Shown here: positions 30,460 to 37,626 of the stretch, piece by piece
Position numbering within the stretch: position 1 is the first letter of the stretch
Layout: each line of letters starts with the position of its first letter
Origin: an uncultured Eubacterium sp.
Lineage (GTDB): Bacteria; Bacillota; Clostridia; Lachnospirales; Lachnospiraceae
Direction: 5' to 3'
DNA length: 37,626 bases
Assembly (NCBI GenBank): GCA_905236805.1
Contig: CAJOPH010000045.1
Span: forward strand, 1-37,626
The notes under the pieces: model-generated
What the model saw: the letters and a program-made list of their open reading frames with translations, nothing else
Told to the model about the DNA's origin: nothing
The model's database searches: none
Position numbers and translations under genes: made by a program

Positions 30460-32250
30460 ATGTCATCTATGACTACGAGCAATGGCTTTGGAAGCTTCTG
30501 GGTGGGACACTCGGGACTTACCACCAGCCAGTATGGTATATACATCACAGGCAACAACCTGGCAAATCTTGATACCGATGGATATGTAAGGCAGAGACTC
30601 CTTCAGTCGGATTCCTTGTACAATACCGCGGATACGACCAAGGCCATAGGGAAGTCTCTGCTGGGTACGGGTGTAAATGCAGCGGAGATCCTTCATACGA
30701 GGAATCTCTTCCTCGACAAATATTTCCGCCAGGAGAACGGCCGCCACGAATTCTACAATACCATGCTCGAGACCACGGACGAGATAGAGACCGTCATAGG
30801 AGAGCTCGAGGGGGAGGCCTTTGAAGAGACCGTGGATGATTTCTACAAGGCATTTGCGGAGCTCGCCAAAGACCCGTCCGATTCGGTAAATCAGGAGCTG
30901 ATAATACAAAAAGCAGGTCTTTTCATCACCAGGGCCAAGGACCTCATGGAAGGTCTTACGAATTACCAGAAAAACCTAAATGGCCAGATAAAGGAGGCCG
31001 TGGACGAGATAAACTCCCTGGGACAAAAGATCGCCGACCTTAATGTACAGATAGCCACGGTGGAGGCAGGCGGCCTTGAGACCGCGTATACATTGAGGGA
31101 TGAGAGGGATAAGGCCCTTGACGATTTGTCCCAGTATGTCAGGATAGATTACAAGGAATTAAACGATACCACCGTCAGGGTGAAGATAGAAGGCGTCACC
31201 TTCGTGGACATGAACAAGTGCTTCACCATGGGTCTTTACACAGATGACGCCTTAAAATACCCGAACGTGGCGTGGGATAATCTCTCTGACTACACCAATG
31301 GCAAGATCAGCTACGTATACAATCTTTCCAAGGGCTATTCATCCGAACACAATACCGACATAGGAAAGCTGAAGGCCCTCCTGTTGTCCAGGGGTGAGGA
31401 GTCGTCGGATTACAGAGACCTTGGTGACTGGGACGGGGCATCGAAGCTGGCGGGCGTATCCACGCTTCAGGAAGTGGAGGCCATGGTGGACAATCTCGTG
31501 CATGAGATGGTCACGCAGATGAATAACCTCTTTTCACCTCTGGCCGATGTGGACAGTGATTTTGTTACGAAAAATGGGCTGTCGTCACTTTTGGAGACTG
31601 ATACTGATCAAAACAGCGACCATTACAACAAACAATACATCACTGCCACCCTTGCGGATAATAGTACTACGAGGCTCTATCTTGACGAAGCCCATGTATG
31701 GGATGAGGAAAATTCCTACTATGGGGCCACATTAGAGCCCCCCGCCCAGGAGCTCTTCGTAAGGAAATCCATGGACAGGTACACGGAGATTACGATAGAT
31801 GGAAAGACCTTCTATATGTACAATGAAGAAGACTACAATGATTCCTCCACATTGTACAATATCAGCGCCGTAGACGTAAACCAGCTGCTGAAAGACACAT
31901 CTTCCCTTCTTCCTTACTATGATGAGGAGGGAAATGTGGCGCATGACTGGGGCGACAAGATAGAAGAGATGTGGTCTAAAGGCTACGAAGCCCTGGGCGG
32001 GAATAATTTTGTCAAATACTATTCGTCCATCATAGATGATGTGGGGATACTGGGTTCTACCTTCAAGTCCCTGGAGAAGACCACGGAAGCTACGGCCGTG
32101 GGGGTAGATACGCAAAGGGCACAGGTGATGGACGTCTCATCGGACGAAGAGCTTTCCAATATGATAAAGTACCAAAATGCCTACAACGCTTCGAGCCGTT
32201 ACATAAATGTGATCAACGAGATGACGGAACAGATAGTGAGCCTGATCTAA
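30460..32250 (+). CDS. flgK: Flagellar hook-associated protein FlgK, copy 1
   Basis: This 596-residue HAP1 protein is the first junction protein between hook and filament. The N-terminus (FGSFWVGHSGLTTSQYGIYITGNNLANLDTDGYVRQR) is the rod/hook-family N domain. It is followed by the FlgK coiled region (TTDEIETVIGELEGEAFEETVDDFYKAFAELAKDPSD). The C-terminus (SSDEELSNMIKYQNAYNASSRYINVINEMTEQIVSLI) is the conserved helix that pairs with it. AAGGAG lies 7 bases before ATG 30460. A second, distinct FlgK starts 40 bases downstream. The N-terminal motif NNLANLDTDGY is less canonical than that of copy 2. Confidence 0.92.
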   Translation: MSSMTTSNGFGSFWVGHSGLTTSQYGIYITGNNLANLDTDGYVRQRLLQSDSLYNTADTTKAIGKSLLGTGVNAAEILHTRNLFLDKYFRQENGRHEFYNTMLETTDEIETVIGELEGEAFEETVDDFYKAFAELAKDPSDSVNQELIIQKAGLFITRAKDLMEGLTNYQKNLNGQIKEAVDEINSLGQKIADLNVQIATVEAGGLETAYTLRDERDKALDDLSQYVRIDYKELNDTTVRVKIEGVTFVDMNKCFTMGLYTDDALKYPNVAWDNLSDYTNGKISYVYNLSKGYSSEHNTDIGKLKALLLSRGEESSDYRDLGDWDGASKLAGVSTLQEVEAMVDNLVHEMVTQMNNLFSPLADVDSDFVTKNGLSSLLETDTDQNSDHYNKQYITATLADNSTTRLYLDEAHVWDEENSYYGATLEPPAQELFVRKSMDRYTEITIDGKTFYMYNEEDYNDSSTLYNISAVDVNQLLKDTSSLLPYYDEEGNVAHDWGDKIEEMWSKGYEALGGNNFVKYYSSIIDDVGILGSTFKSLEKTTEATAVGVDTQRAQVMDVSSDEELSNMIKYQNAYNASSRYINVINEMTEQIVSLI

Positions 32251-32290
32251 CCTTATTTTAGAAAACTACGATCCCGGGGGAGATGGAGCC

Positions 32291-34231
32291 ATGAGCATAA
32301 CATCTACATTTTTTGGACTGAACATAGGAACGAACGGACTTGCGACCTTCCAGGCCGCGATAAACACCACGGCCAACAATGTGGCCAATGTCCGTACCGA
32401 AGGCTATTCCAAACAAAAAGTGACCATAGAGGCAAATGAAGCCCTGCGCACCCACACGGGCTACGGCACGCTGGGTATGGGCTCCATAGCCACGGCCGTG
32501 GAACAGCTAAGGGATATCTATTACGACCAGAAATACTGGCAGAACAATGCCGTATACAATGAATACAATACCAAGGACTATTACCTGGCGCAGTTCGAGG
32601 AATATTTCAGGGATGATGACACGGTGGATGGGTTTTCCACCATTTATTCCAAGATGTATACCTCCCTGGAGACCTTAAAGACCCAGGCATCGCAGTATTC
32701 ATCCCGCCAGAGCTATGTGGGGACGGCCGAGAGCCTTTGCACGTATTTCAACAATATGTCGGACAACTTAAAATCCCTCCAGGAAGAAATAAACGAGGTC
32801 ATCTATACGGATGTGGAAGCGATAAATTCGCTGGCAGACAAGATAGCGGACGTCACAAGGCAGATCCACGTCATAGAGCTGACAGGCCAAAACGCCAATG
32901 AGCTTCGGGATGAGAGGGCGCTATTGATAGACGACCTTTCGCAGTACGTGAACGTGGAGGCCACGGAGACGGTGGCCAGTGAAGATCTGGGGACGCATTA
33001 CTACAAAGTCACCATAAACGGATCGGTCCTGGTATCAAATGATGACGTCCACAAGCTCATCTGCGTAGAGAGACAGACCAAGGTAAACCAGTCCGACGCG
33101 GACGGACTCTATGAGATATACTGGGCGGACAGGTATGGGAAGGCTACGGGGACGGAGTTTATTCCCACCATAGATTCTGCGGGGGGCGCGTTAAAGTCCC
33201 TCTTCCTCCTGAGGGACGGAAATAATAAGGAAGGATTTACGGGGACGGTCGGATCGTTTGGTACTTACAATTACCAAGGTACCGATGGGACGGTATATAA
33301 TTACAGCACCGTCACCATAACGAACCCTTCGCAGACAGACATCACGGACATCACCGTGCCCGAAGAAGGCAGGATAAACCTCCATGGCAAGTACTACTAT
33401 TATTCGGGCTTTGATATGTCGAAGGACTCTTCGGGAGCCTACACCTATACGTTTTACATAACGAATACCGTGGATTCGGGAGTGCAAAGCTCGGTATCAG
33501 GAAAAAGCTGCAGCATAGGAAGAAACATTGACTACATGGGCATACCCTATTACCAGAGCCAGTTCAACGGCTTCATGAGGGAATTTGCCCAGAGGTATAA
33601 TACCCTTAGTAACAGTGGTCAGGACGCGTACGGGAATACGGGAAATAAAGTGGAGACCTTCTATGTGTCCACGGACAAGACGGGAACCATACATACGTTT
33701 GGGAATGCCTATGACGATGAGAAGACAGGTATATTGATAAGCACCTATCAGTCCTCGGGATCCCAAGCTACGCAGGTATCGACCGATCAACAAGCCGCGC
33801 AGGAGACCTACTACGACCTTCTGGCGTCCGATGTCAATATCAACAAAAAGGTCGTAAAGGACGCAAACCTCGTGGTATGCGCGACCACGACACCCACCAC
33901 AGTGGAAGACGTGGAAAAGTCGGACTTGGTGGACAAGCTTTACAGCCTGTGCGTAAATGAAAAGATGTTCAGAAATACCACGGGGGATTCGTTTTTGCAG
34001 TGCGTGATATCGGACGTGGCTGTGGATGCGCAGGAAGCTACGCTCTTTTCCAAGAGCTATGGGAATATAGTGGATTCGATAGTGTCGCAAAGGACGTCCG
34101 TATCGGGCGTGGATGAGGATGAGGAGGCGTTAGACCTCGTCAAATTTAAAAACGCCTACGACCTTTCGTCAAAGCTCATACAAACGCTTTCGGAGATGTA
34201 CGACAGGCTGATCACACAGACGGGCGTGTGA
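32291..34231 (+). CDS. flgK: Flagellar hook-associated protein FlgK, copy 2
   Basis: This 646-residue protein is a second FlgK. It has a canonical N domain (FGLNIGTNGLATFQAAINTTANNVANVRTEGYSKQKVTI) and a coiled region including DTVDGFSTIYSKMYTSLETLK. The large middle domain includes SNSGQDAYGNTGNKVETFYVS, and the C-terminus is VDEDEEALDLVKFKNAYDLSSKLIQTLSEMYDRLITQTGV. GGGGGAGATGGAG precedes the ATG. The pair is clearly diverged, so this is an old duplication and not a recent copy. The two may form alternating subunits of the junction zone or serve different filaments. Confidence 0.92.
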   Translation: MSITSTFFGLNIGTNGLATFQAAINTTANNVANVRTEGYSKQKVTIEANEALRTHTGYGTLGMGSIATAVEQLRDIYYDQKYWQNNAVYNEYNTKDYYLAQFEEYFRDDDTVDGFSTIYSKMYTSLETLKTQASQYSSRQSYVGTAESLCTYFNNMSDNLKSLQEEINEVIYTDVEAINSLADKIADVTRQIHVIELTGQNANELRDERALLIDDLSQYVNVEATETVASEDLGTHYYKVTINGSVLVSNDDVHKLICVERQTKVNQSDADGLYEIYWADRYGKATGTEFIPTIDSAGGALKSLFLLRDGNNKEGFTGTVGSFGTYNYQGTDGTVYNYSTVTITNPSQTDITDITVPEEGRINLHGKYYYYSGFDMSKDSSGAYTYTFYITNTVDSGVQSSVSGKSCSIGRNIDYMGIPYYQSQFNGFMREFAQRYNTLSNSGQDAYGNTGNKVETFYVSTDKTGTIHTFGNAYDDEKTGILISTYQSSGSQATQVSTDQQAAQETYYDLLASDVNINKKVVKDANLVVCATTTPTTVEDVEKSDLVDKLYSLCVNEKMFRNTTGDSFLQCVISDVAVDAQEATLFSKSYGNIVDSIVSQRTSVSGVDEDEEALDLVKFKNAYDLSSKLIQTLSEMYDRLITQTGV

Positions 34232-34297
34232 TAGGAAGAATGTATGGGAGCAGGCTGCCGTGAAAAGCAACTGTTACTTAAAGGAAACGGGCATGAA

Positions 34298-34334
34298 TTA
34301 TAGGAAACGAACAAAATGTCTGCGTTTGCTATAA
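34298..34334 (+). repeat. TATAG-AAACG palindrome in flgL leader
   Basis: TTATAGGAAACG (34298-34309) pairs with CGTTTGCTATAA (34323-34334) with one mismatch and a 13-base loop. Bases 34303-34327 repeat hairpin A at 20581 with one difference. It lies 17 bases before the flgL start. Confidence 0.8.
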
Positions 34335-34351
34335 CCGGGGGAGAAAATGAT

Positions 34352-35890
34352 ATGAGAGTTACCAACAACATGATCATGAACAACAGCATCAGGAACATCA
34401 ACAAGACGAAGCAGACTACTTCCAAGCTCAATGACCAGATGACCAGCCAGAAAAAGATAAACCGTCCTTCGGAAGATCCTGTCATCGCCATCCGTTCCAT
34501 GCGCCTTAGGAATTCGCAGGCAAAGATAGACCAGTACCTGGAGAACAACATAAATGACGCCCAGAACTGGCTGGATTCCGCGGAGGAAGCCCTTAAAAAC
34601 ATAAAAAAATCCCTGTCTGATACCTATGCCGAGCTGGAAAACGGTATCAATGGTGAAAAGACCCTTGAAAACCGCCAGATCATCCTGGACAATATCAGGC
34701 AGTTGAGGGACACCATATACAGCGAACTGAATGCCGACCAATATGGAAGGACGATATTTACGGGTTACAAGACAGGCTCCACATTGACATTCAAGGAGGA
34801 TGACACGACTGCCAAATATACCGGTATCAAGGAGACCATATCCTATGCGGACGTGGTTCAGAGAAATTATTATACGGCGTCAAGTGTCGTGCCGACGGCA
34901 ACGGAATTGGCCGCTGACACAGGTAATGCAACATATAATTCTGATGTGTCAGTGACTAACGCCCGGGAATATACCTACTACAGGGCGAGGGTATCCTACG
35001 ATAATATCGATGCGACAAGTACGAGCGATATCACAGTAGAATTTCAGAATAATAATGGTGAGGCTATGTCCACTCAGCCGCTCCTCACGGGAGTTACCAC
35101 GTCTGATGTGATCGATTTCTCTTCCATAGGGCCAAACCAAATGTACTTCCTTTCCGACACCGGGGAGCTGGTGATGGGGGATAATGTGGCTGCCATGGTG
35201 CTTCCCGAGAGCGGACAGATACAGATTACATATAATAAGACAGGGTTTGACAAGGGCGAGATAAGGCCCGAGATGTATTTTGACTGTGAAAAGTGGGATC
35301 CAAACGCCCCCGATGATGCTACGAAGACCACCAAATACACGAAAGAAGATCAGCAGATAGAGTTTACCATAGCGGAAAACACGACTCTTACCGTAAACAA
35401 ACAGGCAAGTGACTTCATCTCGATGGCTGCCTACAGGGACGTGGATGAATATATAAATGCCATGGAAAGGGCTCTTGACGCGCAGGACAAGATTTCGCAG
35501 ATAGAAGGACTCCAGGCCTCTTCCCAGTTTGCGAACGATGATGAGAAACAGGCCTATTTGTCGCATTTAAAGACCGCGGTCCAGTCGGAGCTCGACTATG
35601 CCATGGACAATATCGAGACCCTCTTCGGGCACGGCATCACATCATTCCAGGGGTATGTGGAAGATCTTGCGGTGGCCATCTCCGATGTCGGAAACAAGGG
35701 CTCGCAGCTGGATCTGGTGAAGACCCGCATGGAAAATCAGCAGACGAACGTGGAGAAGCTGATATCTGACAATGAAGACAAGGAGCTCTCCCAGATAGTC
35801 ATAGAATACACGGCCGCGTACAATGCGTATGAGTCAGCCCTTATGGCGGCGTCAAAGGCATCGGACAATACGTTGCTTGATTACATCTGA
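34352..35890 (+). CDS. flgL: Flagellar hook-associated protein FlgL
   Basis: This 512-residue HAP3 protein is the second junction protein. The N-terminus (MRVTNNMIMNNSIRNINKTKQTTSKLNDQMTSQKKINRPSEDP) and C-terminus (IEYTAAYNAYESALMAASKASDNTLLDYI) are the flagellin-like coiled-coil domains. FlgL is often near 300 residues, so this one carries a large insertion, about residues 150-400, likely an exposed domain. I chose ATG 34352 with GGGGGAG 8 bases upstream; an in-frame ATG at 34316 lies inside the palindrome. It is third in the flgK1-flgK2-flgL series. Confidence 0.94.
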   Translation: MRVTNNMIMNNSIRNINKTKQTTSKLNDQMTSQKKINRPSEDPVIAIRSMRLRNSQAKIDQYLENNINDAQNWLDSAEEALKNIKKSLSDTYAELENGINGEKTLENRQIILDNIRQLRDTIYSELNADQYGRTIFTGYKTGSTLTFKEDDTTAKYTGIKETISYADVVQRNYYTASSVVPTATELAADTGNATYNSDVSVTNAREYTYYRARVSYDNIDATSTSDITVEFQNNNGEAMSTQPLLTGVTTSDVIDFSSIGPNQMYFLSDTGELVMGDNVAAMVLPESGQIQITYNKTGFDKGEIRPEMYFDCEKWDPNAPDDATKTTKYTKEDQQIEFTIAENTTLTVNKQASDFISMAAYRDVDEYINAMERALDAQDKISQIEGLQASSQFANDDEKQAYLSHLKTAVQSELDYAMDNIETLFGHGITSFQGYVEDLAVAISDVGNKGSQLDLVKTRMENQQTNVEKLISDNEDKELSQIVIEYTAAYNAYESALMAASKASDNTLLDYI

Positions 35891-35934
35891 TAAGCCGCAG
35901 GGCGCATTTTGTTTTCCAAAAAGGAGTACGATTA

Positions 35935-36399
35935 ATGAAGGTTAATACCAGGATATTTGGAGAAATAGACGTAGAAGAAGACAAGATAATCAGTTTTTCC
36001 GGGGGGATCATAGGGTTTCCTGACTATACGGATTTTACGCTTGTTTACGACGTGGAAAAAGACAAAGAGGTCTCTATCATGTGGCTTCAGTCCATTGACG
36101 AGCCGCAGCTGGCCCTCCCCGTGATAAATCCCCTCCTGATCAAGGAAGATTACGATCCCACGATAGAAGACCAATACCTGGAGCCTTTGGGAGAGTTTGA
36201 CGATGATGAGGCGATGGTTTTGGTCACGGTGACTGTCCCCAAAGACATCACGAAAATGACGATAAACCTCATGGCTCCCCTCGTGATAAACACGGCAAAT
36301 AAAAAGGCCGCGCAGATCATAGTGGAAGATGATGTCCCGGTAAAGTTCCCCATTTATGACATCTTGCAGGAAAGGTCAAAAAGAAAGGGGGGTGAGTAA
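35935..36399 (+). CDS. fliW: Flagellar assembly factor FliW
   Basis: FliW binds CsrA and flagellin in turn, releasing CsrA repression when flagellin is exported. This 154-residue protein matches the family throughout: KVNTRIFGEIDVEEDKIISFSGGIIGFPDYTDFTLVYD, MWLQSIDEPQLALPVINPLLI, VLVTVTVPKDITKMTINLMAPLVINTANKKAAQIIVED. AAAAGGAGT precedes the ATG, and the stop is directly followed by the csrA start, so both are made in step. Confidence 0.97.
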   Translation: MKVNTRIFGEIDVEEDKIISFSGGIIGFPDYTDFTLVYDVEKDKEVSIMWLQSIDEPQLALPVINPLLIKEDYDPTIEDQYLEPLGEFDDDEAMVLVTVTVPKDITKMTINLMAPLVINTANKKAAQIIVEDDVPVKFPIYDILQERSKRKGGE

Positions 36400-36618
36400 A
36401 TGCTGGCGTTAACCAGGAAGAAGGGCGAGTCCCTCATGATAAACAACAATATCGAAGTGACCATCCTGGACATAAAGGGTGACCAGGTAAAGGTCGGCAT
36501 AGCCGCCCCGAGGGAGGTTCCCGTGTATAGGAAGGAAGTCTACCTCCAGATCCAAAAGGCCAATAAAGACGCATTGGATTCATCCGGCGTATATGAGTCG
36601 CTGCAGGATCTCATTTAG
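36400..36618 (+). CDS. csrA: Carbon storage regulator CsrA (RNA-binding)
   Basis: CsrA is a dimeric RNA-binding protein that blocks ribosome access at GGA sites, classically on flagellin mRNA in Firmicutes. This 72-residue copy has MLALTRKKGESLMINNNIEVTILDIKGDQVKVGIAAPREVPVYRKEVYLQIQKAN, with the conserved first strand (LTRK) and the R/E region at 44-48 that contacts RNA. ATG follows the fliW TAA with no gap. Length is normal. The flgK leader hairpin, with GGA in it, is a possible but untested target. Confidence 0.97.
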   Translation: MLALTRKKGESLMINNNIEVTILDIKGDQVKVGIAAPREVPVYRKEVYLQIQKANKDALDSSGVYESLQDLI

Positions 36619-36638
36619 GGGAGGTATCGGCGCAATCT

Positions 36639-36671
36639 ATAGAAAGCGCATTTGTCTAATGAGTTTTCTAT
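36639..36671 (+). repeat. TATAG-AAACG family palindrome between csrA and flaG
   Basis: ATAGAAAGCGCATT pairs with AATGAGTTTTCTAT around a short loop, with one mismatch (48/62) and one G-U pair. It resembles the palindromes at 20687 and 34298. No T tract follows, so a simple terminator is unlikely. Confidence 0.75.
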
Positions 36672-36681
36672 GACGAAGCTA

Positions 36682-36708
36682 TAAACTTTTTATAAATATG
36701 TCCGATAT
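36682..36708 (+). promoter_or_regulatory. Sigma-28 (FliA/SigD)-like promoter of flaG-fliD
   Basis: TAAACTTT, 11 bases, TCCGATAT. The -35 matches the sigma-28 consensus at 7 of 8 and the -10 at 6 of 8, with exact spacing. It is about 97 bases before flaG and splits it from csrA as a separate start. Confidence 0.8.
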
Positions 36709-36804
36709 AAAAGACAGAATGGGTGCGGTTTCATTAAGGATGCGTGCCCATCAGGTTCTTTATTTACGGTTCCACACATAAAAAGTCACAGGGAGGTGAA
36801 TATT

Positions 36805-37245
36805 ATGTCGGTAGATGCGATAGGTGGGGTGGCCGGTGCATACCATCCCCTGAAGACGCAGGCGGTCGAGGCGCCGCATCCCGTATCGACAAGGACGGTC
36901 GAGCCGGATGCGCCATCGGCTGAGAAGGAAGGAGAGCTGTCTTCCTCCGAAAAAGGTGAAAAGGGATTAAATAAGTTTGACATATCCGACAAAGGCAGCA
37001 ATGGGGAAGCCCGGATAGGTGATACCAGCGCAGAGGCTCTGAAGAAGGCGGTAGAAGAGATCAATAAAAACGCCAAGAATTCAGAGGCTCAGTTTTCTGT
37101 CCATGAAGAGACGAACCGTCTCATGATAAAGATAGTGGACAAGGACACGAAAGAGGTCATAAAGGAATTTCCGCCCGAAAAGACCCTGGACATGATAGCC
37201 AAGGCATGGGAGCTGGCGGGAATAGCCGTAGACGAAAAAAGGTAA
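36805..37245 (+). CDS. flaG: FlaG-like flagellar protein
   Basis: This 146-residue FlaG-family protein is typically found beside fliD and affects filament length. The first 75 residues are disordered and Pro/Glu/Ser-rich. The conserved C-terminal domain covers about 78-146 (ALKKAVEEINKNAKNSEAQFSVHEETNRLMIKIVDKDTKEVIKEFPPEKTLDMIAKAWELAGIAVDEKR). I chose ATG 36805 (MSVDAIGGVAGAY) with GGGAGG 8 bases upstream; a GTG at 36796 lies in that binding site. It is followed 24 bases later by fliD and sits behind a sigma-28-like promoter. Confidence 0.93.
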   Translation: MSVDAIGGVAGAYHPLKTQAVEAPHPVSTRTVEPDAPSAEKEGELSSSEKGEKGLNKFDISDKGSNGEARIGDTSAEALKKAVEEINKNAKNSEAQFSVHEETNRLMIKIVDKDTKEVIKEFPPEKTLDMIAKAWELAGIAVDEKR

Positions 37246-37269
37246 GTTTTTGAATAGGAGGACAATAAT

Positions 37270-37626
37270 ATGGCTGTTAGATTGACAGGTATTGCATCGG
37301 GCCTTGATACGGATTCTATCGTACAGGAGCTCGTGTCGGCCTATTCATACAAGGTCGAGAAATACGAAAAACAAAAGACCAAGCTCGAATGGACTAAGGA
37401 TGCCTGGAAGGACATGAACAAGGACATCTACAAGTTCTACACGTCCCAGCTGGGCACCATGAGGTACCAGAGCGCATACAAGGTTACATCCACGAGCCTT
37501 ACGGATAGCTCCGTGGCCACGGTCACGGCATCCGGTTCGGCGCCGAAGGGGACGCAGAATCTGGATGTGCAAAAGCTCGCACAGACGGCATATCTTACCA
37601 GTGGGAAGCTTACACTTTCGGATAAT
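37270..37626 (+). CDS. fliD: Flagellar cap protein FliD (HAP2), N-terminal part
   Basis: FliD caps the growing filament and folds exported flagellin. The visible 119 residues start MAVRLTGIASGLDTDSIVQE, the classic FliD N-terminus. They continue with a coiled region (KVEKYEKQKTKLEWTKDAWKDMNKDIYKFYTSQLG) and the D1-like YKVTSTSLTDSSVATVTASG...LDVQKLAQTAYLTS segment. AGGAGG lies 7 bases before ATG 37270. The frame is open to the last base of the window, so the gene is cut by the edge and not broken. Confidence 0.97.
   Translation, partial: MAVRLTGIASGLDTDSIVQELVSAYSYKVEKYEKQKTKLEWTKDAWKDMNKDIYKFYTSQLGTMRYQSAYKVTSTSLTDSSVATVTASGSAPKGTQNLDVQKLAQTAYLTSGKLTLSDN

Noticed and set aside
36639-36671. 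Palindrome after csrA as an intrinsic terminator.
   Set aside because: No T run follows, and it belongs to a palindrome family seen upstream of other genes.
1-37626. CRISPR arrays, tRNA or rRNA genes.
   Set aside because: No regularly spaced direct repeats, and no tRNA-like or rRNA-like conserved segments were seen.

Overview
The window looks like chromosome of a motile, Gram-positive anaerobe of the class Clostridia, most likely family Lachnospiraceae. The inference rests on strong GGAGG-type ribosome binding sites, a Firmicutes-type L10 leader with attenuator before rplJ-rplL, the FliW-CsrA pair inside a flagellar late-gene cluster, a lipoprotein-type TRAP binding protein, and LicD/TagF-like proteins of the style common in that family. 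No rRNA, tRNA or CRISPR array was seen.

Layout. (1) 1-1315 is the edge of a probable mobile element: a large serine recombinase running off the left end, then about 570 bases holding a terminator, a perfect palindrome, a doubtful small ORF and three copies of a 24-25 base repeat. (2) 1316-2826 is an NfeD-slipin membrane operon. (3) 3020-3975 (minus) is a voltage-gated K+ channel preceded by an unannotated 56-residue membrane protein. (4) 4088-7582 is a divergent pair of LicD phosphotransferase paralogs, one fused to a glycerophosphotransferase-like region. (5) 7596-8903 is the rplJ-rplL unit with L10 leader RNA and attenuator. (6) 8965-12903 holds a radical SAM protein and an AI-2E family permease, overlapping a convergent RsmF-type rRNA methyltransferase. 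(7) 13020-17555 is a 1511-residue TagF/HAD/TagF-like surface polymer protein. (8) 17552-20438 has a GNAT acetyltransferase, a membrane-anchored parvulin-like foldase and a membrane-anchored alpha/beta hydrolase lacking its nucleophile. (9) 20439-28074 is a highly structured leader, a 1336-residue secreted beta-helix protein and a complete TRAP transporter, probably one operon closed by a strong terminator. (10) 28112-29110 (minus) is a family 2 glycosyltransferase. (11) 29307-37626 is the late flagellar cluster flgM, flgN, flgK1, flgK2, flgL, fliW, csrA, flaG, fliD, with two sigma-28-like promoters.

How it fits together. LicD proteins, the TagF/HAD/TagF protein and the glycosyltransferase point to phosphate-linked or glycosylated cell-surface polymers. 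The foldase and the beta-helix protein act outside the membrane, and the Lys-rich tail of the latter could bind anionic wall polymers. In the flagellar block, FlgM (anti-sigma-28) and FliW-CsrA (translation control) sit among the hook-filament junction and cap genes that they time.

The most interesting unexplained signals are the triple repeat beside the recombinase, a family of TATAG-AAACG palindromes in three leaders, the structured leader before the beta-helix gene, the dyads between flgN and flgK, tandem divergent flgK genes, and the apparently dead hydrolase. All motif and promoter calls were made by eye.
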